Part shown: positions 30,970-38,547 of the stretch, in pieces
How the letters are laid out: every line of letters starts with the position of its first letter
Numbering within the stretch: the stretch's first letter is position 1
Origin: Bordetella parapertussis
GTDB taxonomy: Bacteria > Pseudomonadota > Gammaproteobacteria > Burkholderiales > SG8-41
Direction of reading: 5' to 3'
DNA: 38,662 nt
Assembly (NCBI GenBank): GCA_945864585.1
Contig: CAMBCF010000042.1
Location: 1-38,662 of the forward strand
The notes under the pieces: generated by a model
The model's database searches: none
What the model was told of the DNA's origin: nothing
The model's input: only the letters and a program-made list of their open reading frames with translations
Translations under genes and position numbers: made by a program

Positions 30970-31929
30970 ATGAAAGCACAAGGCTACGGATTCTGGATCG
31001 GCTCCGCGCTGGTGCTGGCGGCTGCGTGCCTTGCCGCGGCCACCATCAAGAACGAGTATTACTTTTACGCAGCCTACGTGGTGATTCAGTTCGTAGTACT
31101 GGCGACCGCATGGAACATTCTTGGCGGTAACGCGGGCTATGTGAATTTCGGCAGCAGCGCGTTTTTTGGCGTGGGCGCGTACATCGCAGTGATGCTGATC
31201 AAGGCCATGAATCTGCCACTGGGGCTACAGATACTCGCCGCCGCGGCGGTCGGCGGCGCACTCGGCTTCGGCGTGGGACTACTGACCTTGCGATTGCGCG
31301 GCATCTTCTTTTCCATCGCCACCGTCGCCGTCACCATCATTCTGGAGACGGCGATCATTAACTGGCGTTTCGTCGGCGGCGCCACCGGCATCCAGATTTT
31401 GCGGCCGCCGGTGATGGAGCCGTTTGATTCCTACACCAAGATGCTGTTTGTGTGCATGGTGCTGCTCGCTATCGTCGCCGTCGCCATCGCACGCTACATC
31501 GAAACCTCGTGGATCGGACGCGGCCTGCGCGCGATCCGCGACAGCGAGGAAGCGGCAGAATGCACCGGCGTGCCCACCCTCAAACTGAAACTCGCGGCGT
31601 GTTCCATTTCCGGCGCGCTGATGAGCGCGGCCGGCGCGCCACTCGCCATGTATCAAAGCTTCGTCGAACCGGCGTCGGCATTCAATCTCACCTACTCGGT
31701 GTCGGCGCTCGCCATGCCCATCATCGGCGGCACCTCGCACTGGATCGGCCCGGTGGTCGGCGCACTGCTGCTCGGTACCGTGCAGCAAGTCGTCACTGTC
31801 ACCATTTCTTCCGAGCTCAACGTACTGGTGGTCGGCGTGCTGCTGGTAGTGTTCGTGGTCGCCGCACCGCAGGGTATTGTGGGGTTGTTCTTGAAGCTGC
31901 GTGAGAAACTTAAAGGCAAAAGCGATTAA
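30970..31929 (+). CDS. livM: branched-chain ABC transporter permease (LivM type)
   Basis: A 319-residue permease with about nine or ten hydrophobic helices. Typical LivM features are ATAWNILGGNAGYVNFGSSA near the start, the coupling loop RGLRAIRDSEEAAECTGVP near residue 180, and the end VAAPQGIVGLFLKLREKL. GTG 30952, directly after the livH stop, would add six residues; ATG 30970 is used here. It partners with LivH to form the membrane channel. Confidence 0.92.
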   Translation: MKAQGYGFWIGSALVLAAACLAAATIKNEYYFYAAYVVIQFVVLATAWNILGGNAGYVNFGSSAFFGVGAYIAVMLIKAMNLPLGLQILAAAAVGGALGFGVGLLTLRLRGIFFSIATVAVTIILETAIINWRFVGGATGIQILRPPVMEPFDSYTKMLFVCMVLLAIVAVAIARYIETSWIGRGLRAIRDSEEAAECTGVPTLKLKLAACSISGALMSAAGAPLAMYQSFVEPASAFNLTYSVSALAMPIIGGTSHWIGPVVGALLLGTVQQVVTVTISSELNVLVVGVLLVVFVVAAPQGIVGLFLKLREKLKGKSD

Positions 31930-32056
31930 CCACAGATGAACACAGATAACGTCAAAAAACTTTTCTTATTAAAAACAAATACTTACGAAGTGTTGTCGTA
32001 TTAGGTCTGCAGTGCTTTGTTCTTATCTGTGTTCATCTGTGTTCATCTGTGGTTAA
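31926..32056. repeat. 131-bp inverted repeat between livM and livG, with a short tandem
   Basis: TTAACCACAGATGAACACAG at the left (from 31926) matches, inverted, the right arm ending TCTGTGGTTAA at 32056. The right arm has one extra copy of the 10-base GTTCATCTGT (32031-32050). Flanking GTCAAAAAAC and GTTTTTGAC are also inverted. The ACCACAGATGAACACAGAT form is widespread in bacterial genomes. It covers the end of livM and splits the operon. Confidence 0.75.
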
Positions 32057-32078
32057 AAAAGTTTTTGACCTTAAAACC

Positions 32079-32807
32079 ATGACCGAACCACTACTCAAAA
32101 TCACCAACCTCAGCAAACGCTTCGGCGGTTTCACCGCGCTGGATGGCGTTGATCTCGCTGTCGCGCCGGGTGAGCGCTTTGGTTTGATCGGCCCCAACGG
32201 TTCGGGCAAGACCACGCTGATCAATTGCATATCGGGTTCGCTGCGTAACGACAGCGGATCGATCAACTTTTCGGGCGAGGAGATTTCCGCGTTGCCCGCG
32301 TACCAGCGCACGCGCCGCGGCATCGCACGCAGCTTCCAGATACCGCGTCCGTTTTCGAGCATGACGGTGCTGGAAAATCTGCTGGTGCCGTTGGAGTTTG
32401 TCAGGGACCTGGGCACCCTGCACCGCGCCGACACACGCGCGGAAGCGATGGAATTGCTCCACTCGATCGGTCTCGCGAGCAAGGCCGATACGCGGTCGAA
32501 CCAGTTGTCGCAAGTTGAACTGCGTAAAATGGAGCTGGCGCGCGCGATGGCGGCCAGGCCGCGCCTGCTGATATCGGATGAAGCGATGGCGGGCCTCTCG
32601 GGTAACGAGATCGACGAAGTGCTCGATATTCTTTTCAAGCTCAACGCAACCAGCATCACCATCATTATGATCGAACACATCATGCAGGCGGTGATGCGCT
32701 TTTCGCAGCGCGTGATCTGCCTCGACGCAGGCAGAATCATCTGCGAGGGCGCGCCCAACGAGATCATCGCCAACGCCGACGTGCAGCGGGCTTACCTTGG
32801 CGCTTGA
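32079..32807 (+). CDS. livG: ABC transporter ATP-binding protein (LivG type), unusual signature
   Basis: A 242-residue ATPase. Walker A is GPNGSGKT (38-45) and Walker B LLISDEAMAGLS with Asp-Glu present. The LivG-specific RGIARSFQIPRPFSSMTVLEN is present. The ABC signature, normally LSGGQ or LSYGQ, reads LSQVELRKMELARAM, so the usual glycines are absent, while the Walker motifs and the His of the switch (MIEHIM) are kept. I recall a subfamily with this form, so it is likely functional. The stop overlaps the TTG start of livF. Confidence 0.88.
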   Translation: MTEPLLKITNLSKRFGGFTALDGVDLAVAPGERFGLIGPNGSGKTTLINCISGSLRNDSGSINFSGEEISALPAYQRTRRGIARSFQIPRPFSSMTVLENLLVPLEFVRDLGTLHRADTRAEAMELLHSIGLASKADTRSNQLSQVELRKMELARAMAARPRLLISDEAMAGLSGNEIDEVLDILFKLNATSITIIMIEHIMQAVMRFSQRVICLDAGRIICEGAPNEIIANADVQRAYLGA

Positions 32808-33531
32808 ACTCACCATCGACGGTATCGACGCCGGCTACGGCGCGGTGCGTGCGCTGCACGGGGTGTCGATGCGCGTGGGCAATGGCGAAACCGCCGCACT
32901 GCTCGGCACCAACGGCAACGGCAAGAGTACTTTGATGAAGTGCGTGATGGGCATGGTGCGCCCCACGCGCGGCGCCCTCACCTTAACCATCGATGGCGTC
33001 AACTACGATCTCACAAAACTCTCCACCGAGGAGATCGTCAACATCGGCGTGGCGATGGTGCCCGAAGGCCGGCGGCTGTTCCCGCGCTTAACCGTGGAAG
33101 AAAACCTGCTGCTTGGCGCGTTCCGTCCACAAGCGCGTGCCGACATCGCCAACAACTTCCGCTTTTGTTACGAAGCGTTTCCGTTACTGAACGAACGCCG
33201 CCGCCAACTCGCGGGCTCGATGTCCGGCGGCCAGCAGCAAATGCTCGCCATCGCGCGCGCGCTGATGTCTTCGCCCAAACTGCTGCTGGTCGATGAACCG
33301 TCGGTGGGCCTCGCGCCGATACTGGTGTCGCAGACCATTACCAAGATCAAGGAACTGAAGGAGCGCTACGGCCTCACGGTGCTGATGGCGGAGCAGAATT
33401 TCCATCAGGCGATCCGCATCGCCGACCGCGGCTATATCATCGTGCACGGTGAAATCGTGTTCGAGGGCGCTGTGGCCGAGCTCGAGAAAAACGATTTGGT
33501 GAAAAATTACTACCTGGGTACTGCCGCGTGA
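32797..33531 (+). CDS. livF: ABC transporter ATP-binding protein (LivF type)
   Basis: A 244-residue ATPase. Walker A is LGTNGNGKST, the signature SMSGGQQQMLAIARAL is canonical, Walker B is LLLVDEPSVGLAP, and AEQNFHQA supplies the switch His region. LTVEENLLLGAF is typical of LivF. It starts with TTG, overlapping livG by 11 bases, which implies coupled translation and a LivG-LivF heterodimer with one standard and one odd signature. It ends the transport operon; a Bug gene follows after 86 bases. Confidence 0.93.
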   Translation: MALELTIDGIDAGYGAVRALHGVSMRVGNGETAALLGTNGNGKSTLMKCVMGMVRPTRGALTLTIDGVNYDLTKLSTEEIVNIGVAMVPEGRRLFPRLTVEENLLLGAFRPQARADIANNFRFCYEAFPLLNERRRQLAGSMSGGQQQMLAIARALMSSPKLLLVDEPSVGLAPILVSQTITKIKELKERYGLTVLMAEQNFHQAIRIADRGYIIVHGEIVFEGAVAELEKNDLVKNYYLGTAA

Positions 33532-33617
33532 TTCACGGCATCGCAGCCGCGTACCATTAACCTGGTTGCATCGGTGCCGCGCGGGAAACGTTGCAATACA
33601 AGACAAAAAAGGAGCAC

Positions 33618-34595
33618 ATGATACACTCGACATGGCTGCGCTTGATACTCCCGGCAATCGCGGCTTTCCCTTGCGCCGCAGCCGCAGCGGCTGACTATCC
33701 CACGCGGGTAGTGCGCATCGTCCTGCCGCAACCCGCGGGCGGCGGCACCGACGTGGTTACGCGCGCCATCGCCGTCAAACTCGGTGAAGCGTGGGGACAG
33801 CAGGTGATCGTGGACAACCGTCCGGGCGCGAACGGCATCATCGGCATGGACGCGGTCGCCAAATCGAAACCCGACGGCTACACGCTGCTCTACGGTTTTA
33901 CTTCGGTGTTGACGATTAATACCTCGGTCTACAAATCTCTGCCCTACAATACGCTGCGCGACTTCGCCGGGATCACCCAGACGGTGACCAACTCCATAGC
34001 GTTGGTGGTCAATCCGCACCTGCCGGCGCGCTCGGTGAAAGAGCTGGTTACACTCGGCCGGCTGCGGCCCGGTGATTTGCTCTACGGCTCATTCGGAGTC
34101 GGCAATGTAACCCATCTAACCGCCGAGATGTTCCGTATCGAATCCGGGCTCAAATTGCTGCACGTACCTTACAAGGGCGAAACGCCGTCCATCACCGATC
34201 TGGTAGGCGGGCAGGTCGTGATGATGTTTTCACCCTCGGCGGGCGTGACGCCCCATGTGCGCAGCGGCAGGCTGCGGCTATTGGCGACCTGCGGGGAAAG
34301 GCGTGCGTCAGCATTTCCGGATACGCCGACGATGATCGAGTCCGGACTTTCCAAAGTGATTTCGACGGGCTGGGGCGGATTGCTGGCGCCAGCGGGCACG
34401 CCGTCCGATATCGTGCGCAAGATTCAGATCGAAGTGGTGCGCCAGGTCAGATCGCCTGAAGTTCGGGATCGTCTGGCGCCTCTGGGCGCGGAAGCCGTGG
34501 GCACGACGGCCGAGGAATTTACTGCCTTGCTCAAGACAGAAACCGACAAGTGGGCGCAGGTGGTGCGCGGCGCCGGGCTGTTTCATAGTCAGTAG
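33618..34595 (+). CDS. Bug-type periplasmic substrate-binding protein
   Basis: A 325-residue receptor with signal peptide (ending AAAAAA), then DYPTRVVRIVLPQPAGGGTD, VIVDNRPGANG, KSKPDGYTLLYGFT and HVPYKGETPS. These are the Bug/TctC motifs for carboxylate binding. AAAAAAGGAG precedes ATG 33618. A second, different Bug gene follows after only 7 bases, making a tandem pair downstream of the Liv operon and upstream of the AMDase-like gene. Confidence 0.93.
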   Translation: MIHSTWLRLILPAIAAFPCAAAAAADYPTRVVRIVLPQPAGGGTDVVTRAIAVKLGEAWGQQVIVDNRPGANGIIGMDAVAKSKPDGYTLLYGFTSVLTINTSVYKSLPYNTLRDFAGITQTVTNSIALVVNPHLPARSVKELVTLGRLRPGDLLYGSFGVGNVTHLTAEMFRIESGLKLLHVPYKGETPSITDLVGGQVVMMFSPSAGVTPHVRSGRLRLLATCGERRASAFPDTPTMIESGLSKVISTGWGGLLAPAGTPSDIVRKIQIEVVRQVRSPEVRDRLAPLGAEAVGTTAEEFTALLKTETDKWAQVVRGAGLFHSQ

Positions 34596-34602
34596 CTGGT
34601 GC

Positions 34603-35571
34603 ATGTACCCAATTAATCATGCACTGTTCGTGCTCGCCGCGGCGCTCGTCGCTCCCGTTGCAATCGGCGCAGAGTCCTATCCCGCGCGACCGGTGCGCGT
34701 GATCGCGCCCTATCCGCCCGGTTCGAGCGCCGACGTGTTGGGCCGCATTTACGCACGCAGTCTCACCGAGGCTTTCGGACGGCAATTCGTAGTGGACAAT
34801 CGCTCCGGCGCGTCGGGCAATATCGCCGCGGAGCTGGTGGCTCGCGCTGCGCCGGATGGCCACACCCTGCTGGTCCTGAACACCTCCGTTGCCGCGAACC
34901 ACCTGGTGCAGAAGAGCGTTCCTTTCGACGTGGAGCGTGATTTCCAGGTGACGGGCATGCTCGGCATCGCGCCCTACCTCCTCGTCGTCGACAACGCGCT
35001 GGCGGCAAAGAGCGTCAAGGAACTCATCGCGATGGCGAGAGCGAACGCGGGCAAGCTGGTTTATGCCTCCACCGGTGTCGGTGGCGGACTGCACCTGACG
35101 ATGGAGCTGTTCAGAATGCAGACCGGTATCAATATGCTGCACGTGCCGTACAAGGGCAGTTCAACCACGGTGCCGGACATGATCGGCGGACGCATCGACG
35201 TGATGTTCGGATCTGCTCCCTCCCTGCTGGTTCACGTCAGGGCGGGTAGAATACGCGCGCTCGGCATTACCAGCGCGAAACGAAGCGTCGCCGCGCCGGA
35301 CTTGCCCACCGTCGACGAATCCGGCGTGCCGGGGTTCGAGTCGGCTACGTTTGGCGCGTTCGCCGCACCGGCGAAAACGCCGCGCAGCATCGTTGGCATT
35401 CTCAATACGGCGATCGCGAAAAGCGCGCAGTCGCAGGAAGTCGCTGGCGCCCTCGCGAATCAAGGCACGGACACGGCAATCATGACGCCCGAGCAGTCCA
35501 CAGCCTACGTCAGCAGGCAGATCGCGAAGTGGAAGAAGGTGGTGGAGACGGCGGGCATACGGGCTGAATAG
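34603..35571 (+). CDS. Bug-type periplasmic substrate-binding protein
   Basis: A 322-residue receptor with signal peptide (ending AIGAE), then SYPARPVRVIAPYPPGSSAD, FVVDNRSGASG, ARAAPDGHTLLVLN and HVPYKGSSTT. It differs enough from the preceding Bug protein to be an older paralogue, not a recent copy, so the two probably bind different acids or enantiomers (inference). It starts 7 bases after the stop of its neighbour and lies 88 bases before the AMDase-like gene. Confidence 0.93.
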   Translation: MYPINHALFVLAAALVAPVAIGAESYPARPVRVIAPYPPGSSADVLGRIYARSLTEAFGRQFVVDNRSGASGNIAAELVARAAPDGHTLLVLNTSVAANHLVQKSVPFDVERDFQVTGMLGIAPYLLVVDNALAAKSVKELIAMARANAGKLVYASTGVGGGLHLTMELFRMQTGINMLHVPYKGSSTTVPDMIGGRIDVMFGSAPSLLVHVRAGRIRALGITSAKRSVAAPDLPTVDESGVPGFESATFGAFAAPAKTPRSIVGILNTAIAKSAQSQEVAGALANQGTDTAIMTPEQSTAYVSRQIAKWKKVVETAGIRAE

Positions 35572-35659
35572 AACGCGGCAGGAGAATGAGGATGCACAGT
35601 CAGAACGGGCTCGCCCACAACGCACAAATTGAATTGCAAACAACAGGAGGAGCACGCTA

Positions 35660-36376
35660 ATGCGCGACAACATCACCATCGGCCTGGTCACGCCGCAAGC
35701 GACCAACAGGGTGCCCGCCGAGGGCGTGCAGATGTATCCGGGCGTGGTGTTCGTTCCCAAAGGCGTCGGCGTAAAAGCGCTCACGCCGGAGGGCTACGAC
35801 AGCGCGTGGGACGGCATCGTCCCCGCGGCAGAGGAACTCGCGAAGCACAACAAGCTTGATGCGATCATGGTGCTCGGCACCTCGCTGACCTTTTACCGCG
35901 GCTTTGATGCACACGAAAAGCTCCTTGAGCGGCTGCGCGGGATCGGCCTGCCGGTGGCCACCATGAGCAGCGCAGTGGTTGACGGGCTGCGCGCGCTGGG
36001 CGCGAAAAAAATCGGGGTGAGCACCGCCTACGCCGACGAGGTAAACCAGCGGCTGCGCAACTTCCTGACCGACTCGGGCTTTGAGGTTCAGGCACTGGAA
36101 GGCTTCGGCATTGAGCGCTTCGGCGGAGCAGCCGAAAAGACCGACGACGACATCATCGCCCTCGCCGGCCGCGTGAGCGCGAACGCCAGGGACGCGCAGG
36201 GGATGCTGATCTCGTGCGGCGGCCTGAAAACGCTGCAGGTCGGCAAGACCATCGAAGACAAGTACGGCCTGCCGGTGGTGTCGAGCACACCTGCGGCATT
36301 CTGGGCAGCGATGCGGCTGGTGGGAGAGAGCGGCAAGCTTCCCGGGTATGGGAAGCTGTTCGAGACTATCCACTAG
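35660..36376 (+). CDS. arylmalonate decarboxylase-like enzyme (Asp/Glu racemase superfamily)
   Basis: A 238-residue protein closely resembling AMDase of Bordetella along its length: ATNRVPAEGVQMYPGVVF, LTPEGYD, LGTSLTFYRG, TMSSAVVDGLRALGAKK, TAYADEVN, SCGGLKTL, PVVSSTPAAFW and PGYGKLF. The residues known to hold the carboxylates and do catalysis are kept: Gly73-Thr74-Ser75, Tyr124 and Cys186 (G74, T75, S76, Y126 and C188 in AMDase). AMDase removes CO2 from 2-aryl-2-alkylmalonates without a cofactor; the single Cys separates it from two-Cys racemases. Maleate isomerase is the main alternative but has two Cys. AGGAGG precedes ATG. Two Bug genes lie directly upstream. Confidence 0.88.
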   Translation: MRDNITIGLVTPQATNRVPAEGVQMYPGVVFVPKGVGVKALTPEGYDSAWDGIVPAAEELAKHNKLDAIMVLGTSLTFYRGFDAHEKLLERLRGIGLPVATMSSAVVDGLRALGAKKIGVSTAYADEVNQRLRNFLTDSGFEVQALEGFGIERFGGAAEKTDDDIIALAGRVSANARDAQGMLISCGGLKTLQVGKTIEDKYGLPVVSSTPAAFWAAMRLVGESGKLPGYGKLFETIH

Positions 36377-36494
36377 AGCCTGCTTGCCATTTTCTCAAAT
36401 CACGCAACAGCATGGTCTTTATTCCATCAAACAAAATTCCTGTCCCCAAGCGGGGGCAAAAGCCTAGCGGTAGTTCGCCAGCAGAGGAGACATC

Positions 36495-37415
36495 ATGTCA
36501 GCAGCAAATCCCGTAGTCGGCAACGGCCGTCACACGTTTGAAGTACATGAAAACTGGGCGCATCCGCCGCAGGGCTACGAGATGCTGGCTGCTTCGGTGA
36601 CGGTGGACGCGCAGGATCGCGTCTATTGCTTCAACCGCGGCAAGGAGCGCCCGGTAATCGTGTTCGACCGTGACGGAAACTTCCTCTCGTCGTGGGGCGC
36701 GGGCTTGTTTGCATTTCCGCACACCATACGCGTGAACAAGGACAATAATCTGTGGCTGGTGGATCGCGATCACGCACAGATGATGTTGTTCACGACCTCG
36801 GGCCAGTTGCTGCGCACCCTGGGCGCCAAGGGCTTGCGCTCGGACACCGGAGTTGCGCCCGACGATTTCAGGTCGGACGCCTTCCTGCGCGTGAAACACG
36901 GCGGCGGCCCGTTCAATCTGCCCACGGACATTGACGTGGCGCCGTCCGGAGAAATGTTTGTCACCGATGGTTACGGCAACGCGCGCGTGCACAAATTTGC
37001 GGCCGACGGCACGTATCTTTTTTCGTGGGGCGAGCCGGGAACCGGGCCGGGTCAGTTCAACCTGCCGCACGCGGTGTGGATCGATCGCAAGGGGCGCCTG
37101 CTGGTGGCGGACCGCGAGAACGACCGCGTGCAGGTATTCGATCAGAACGGCAAACTGCTGCACATTTGGCCGGTCAAGCTGATCGGGCCCGCGGTGATCT
37201 ATGTTGACGCCAACGACATCGTCTACATCGTCGAGCACAATAGCGGCATGCTCAGCGTGCTGACGCTGGACGGCGAGCGCCTGGCGCACTGGGGGGACCC
37301 CGCGTTCCGTTCGTGCCACGGCATCTGGGGCGACTCGCATGGCGATCTGTATGTGGTGCGCGCCGGGTCGTGGGGGCGCCGTCGCAGCATCGTGAAGCAT
37401 GTGCGCGTGCGCTAG
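36495..37415 (+). CDS. NHL-repeat beta-propeller protein
   Basis: A 306-residue protein made of about six NHL-like repeats, with units such as PVIVFDRDGNFLSSWG, FAFPHTIRVNKDNNLWLVDR, FNLPTDIDVAPSGEMFVTDG, FNLPHAVWIDRKGRLLVADR and NDRVQVFDQNGKLLHIW. This matches propellers of the peptidyl-alpha-hydroxyglycine lyase/6-bladed group often seen in degradation clusters of betaproteobacteria. No signal peptide is seen. The catalytic role is unknown; it may be a lactonase or lyase. GAGGAG precedes ATG. It follows the AMDase-like gene by 118 bases on the same strand. Confidence 0.85.
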   Translation: MSAANPVVGNGRHTFEVHENWAHPPQGYEMLAASVTVDAQDRVYCFNRGKERPVIVFDRDGNFLSSWGAGLFAFPHTIRVNKDNNLWLVDRDHAQMMLFTTSGQLLRTLGAKGLRSDTGVAPDDFRSDAFLRVKHGGGPFNLPTDIDVAPSGEMFVTDGYGNARVHKFAADGTYLFSWGEPGTGPGQFNLPHAVWIDRKGRLLVADRENDRVQVFDQNGKLLHIWPVKLIGPAVIYVDANDIVYIVEHNSGMLSVLTLDGERLAHWGDPAFRSCHGIWGDSHGDLYVVRAGSWGRRRSIVKHVRVR

Positions 37416-37469
37416 GCGCTCTGTTCGCAACGCTCAATCCACTCGACGATATTCCCGAATTGCGTGCAC

Positions 37470-37680
37470 ACACAATTGACCCAGGTAGCAGAGGCGCCGA
37501 TCGGCGGCTGGTCGCAAGGGGTTGCGTTTTCCGCCGATGGGCGAACCCTGCTGGTGCTGAACATTGTGGAGCGGGACATCCAGGTGTTTGCTTTCCACGG
37601 CAGCACCTTGCGCGAAACCAGCCGCATCCCGCTGGCGGGTGGCGGGTGGCGGCGCGGCGATACGCACGGCCGGGCGTTAG
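37470..37680 (+). pseudogene. C-terminal fragment of a beta-propeller (YncE-like) protein
   Basis: The frame reads AEAPIGGWSQGVAFSADGRT, LLVLNIVERDIQVFAFHGS and LRETSRIPLAGG, the last blade of a propeller. Near 37636-37650 the sequence GGCGGGT is doubled and shifts the frame. Without the shift it would read GGAAIRTAGR and stop at TAG 37678-37680. Nothing upstream continues the N-terminal part. It is a gene end without a gene. Confidence 0.7.
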
Positions 37681-37731
37681 TTTCAATCATGAACGCCCCG
37701 CCTACCCCGTCCGCAATATAAGCCGCGCAGC

Positions 37732-38328
37732 GTGGTATCGAACAGCCCCGCCCCGACAGCGCAAGCCGTGGTGACGCCCGGCGGCTTTCGCGTCACCGGC
37801 AAACAGGGTTTCAGCACTGGTTGCATGCATGCCTCATGGGTGGCGGCGCGTGCGCAAGTGATGGAAAACGGCGCCGTGCGCCAACGCAACGGCAAACCGG
37901 AAATCCGTTATTGCCTGATTCCGAAAACCGAGGCGCAGTTGCACGACACCTGGCGCACGCGCGGCATGCGCGGCACCGGCACCCATACGTTCGAAGTGAA
38001 GGATGTGTTCGTGCCCGAAGATCACACGGTCCTCACCTCCAGGGACACGCTTATCAGCGACGGACCGCGCTACCGCATTCCGCAGACGCTCACGTTTGCC
38101 TCCGGCGACGGCATCACCGCGCTGGCAGTGGCGCGCAGTTGCCTCGAAGCCTTCTTCGAACTCGCCGGCGCCAAAGCGCCGCGTCACCTGACGGGCCTGC
38201 TACGTGACCAGGCGATCAGCCAGTTCACCGTGGGTCAGGCCGAAGCCTTGATCGGTTCCGCGCGCGCCTATTACGAGATGGTGGGCAAGCATCATTTGGG
38301 GCTGCCAATCGACGAAAACCGCCTTTAA
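37732..38328 (+). pseudogene. acyl-CoA dehydrogenase fragment lacking both ends
   Basis: The frame covers the middle and part of the C-terminal domains of an acyl-CoA dehydrogenase-like flavoprotein: TPGGFRVTGKQGFSTGC, a beta-domain stretch up to RGMRGTGTHTFEVKDVFVPE, then helices ALAVARSCLEAFFELAGAK and TVGQAEALIGSARAYYEMVG. The first 130-150 residues and the final helices are missing; a TAA stop comes at 38326-38328 after IDENRL. With no start context (GTG 37732 has no ribosome site), it is read as a decayed gene. Confidence 0.8.
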
Positions 38329-38383
38329 GATTGGCGCGCAGCAAGGGATGCTACGCGACAAGGCGCTCTATAGGTAGTTAATA

Positions 38384-38446
38384 TTAAAGGTAGTGAAATC
38401 CGCCGGCATCCATCTGGAATAACCGGCCGGTGACACACCATTCAAA
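38384..38446 (-). pseudogene. C-terminal end of a short-chain dehydrogenase
   Basis: On the minus strand the reading is EWCVTGRLFQMDAGGFHYL, then TAA. This is the usual SDR ending (WVTGRLFQVDGG). The frame upstream holds the stop of the Bug fragment instead of SDR sequence, so only the last 20 codons remain. Confidence 0.7.
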
Positions 38447-38527
38447 CTATTCCGCGCGCATGCCGGAATCTTTGATCAGCTTCGCCCATTTTGCAATCTC
38501 TGCACGCAGGTAGACCACAAATGACGG
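38447..38527 (-). pseudogene. C-terminal end of a Bug-type receptor
   Basis: The minus-strand reading is FVVYLRAEIAKWAKLIKDSG, then MRAE and TAG, the standard Bug protein C-terminus. Just upstream the frame gives way to the end of a dienelactone hydrolase gene, so the first 290 or so residues are lost. Confidence 0.8.
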
Positions 38528-38547
38528 AACCTGTATGGTCATCTGCA

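Noticed and set aside
16726..32056. Series of short repeats that might suggest a CRISPR array
   Set aside because: Repeats are of different families, are inverted dyads, and have no regular spacer-repeat pattern; no cas genes are present.
36498..37430. Minus-strand open frame (310 codons) opposite the NHL propeller gene
   Set aside because: The plus strand shows repeated NHL units and a good ribosome site.
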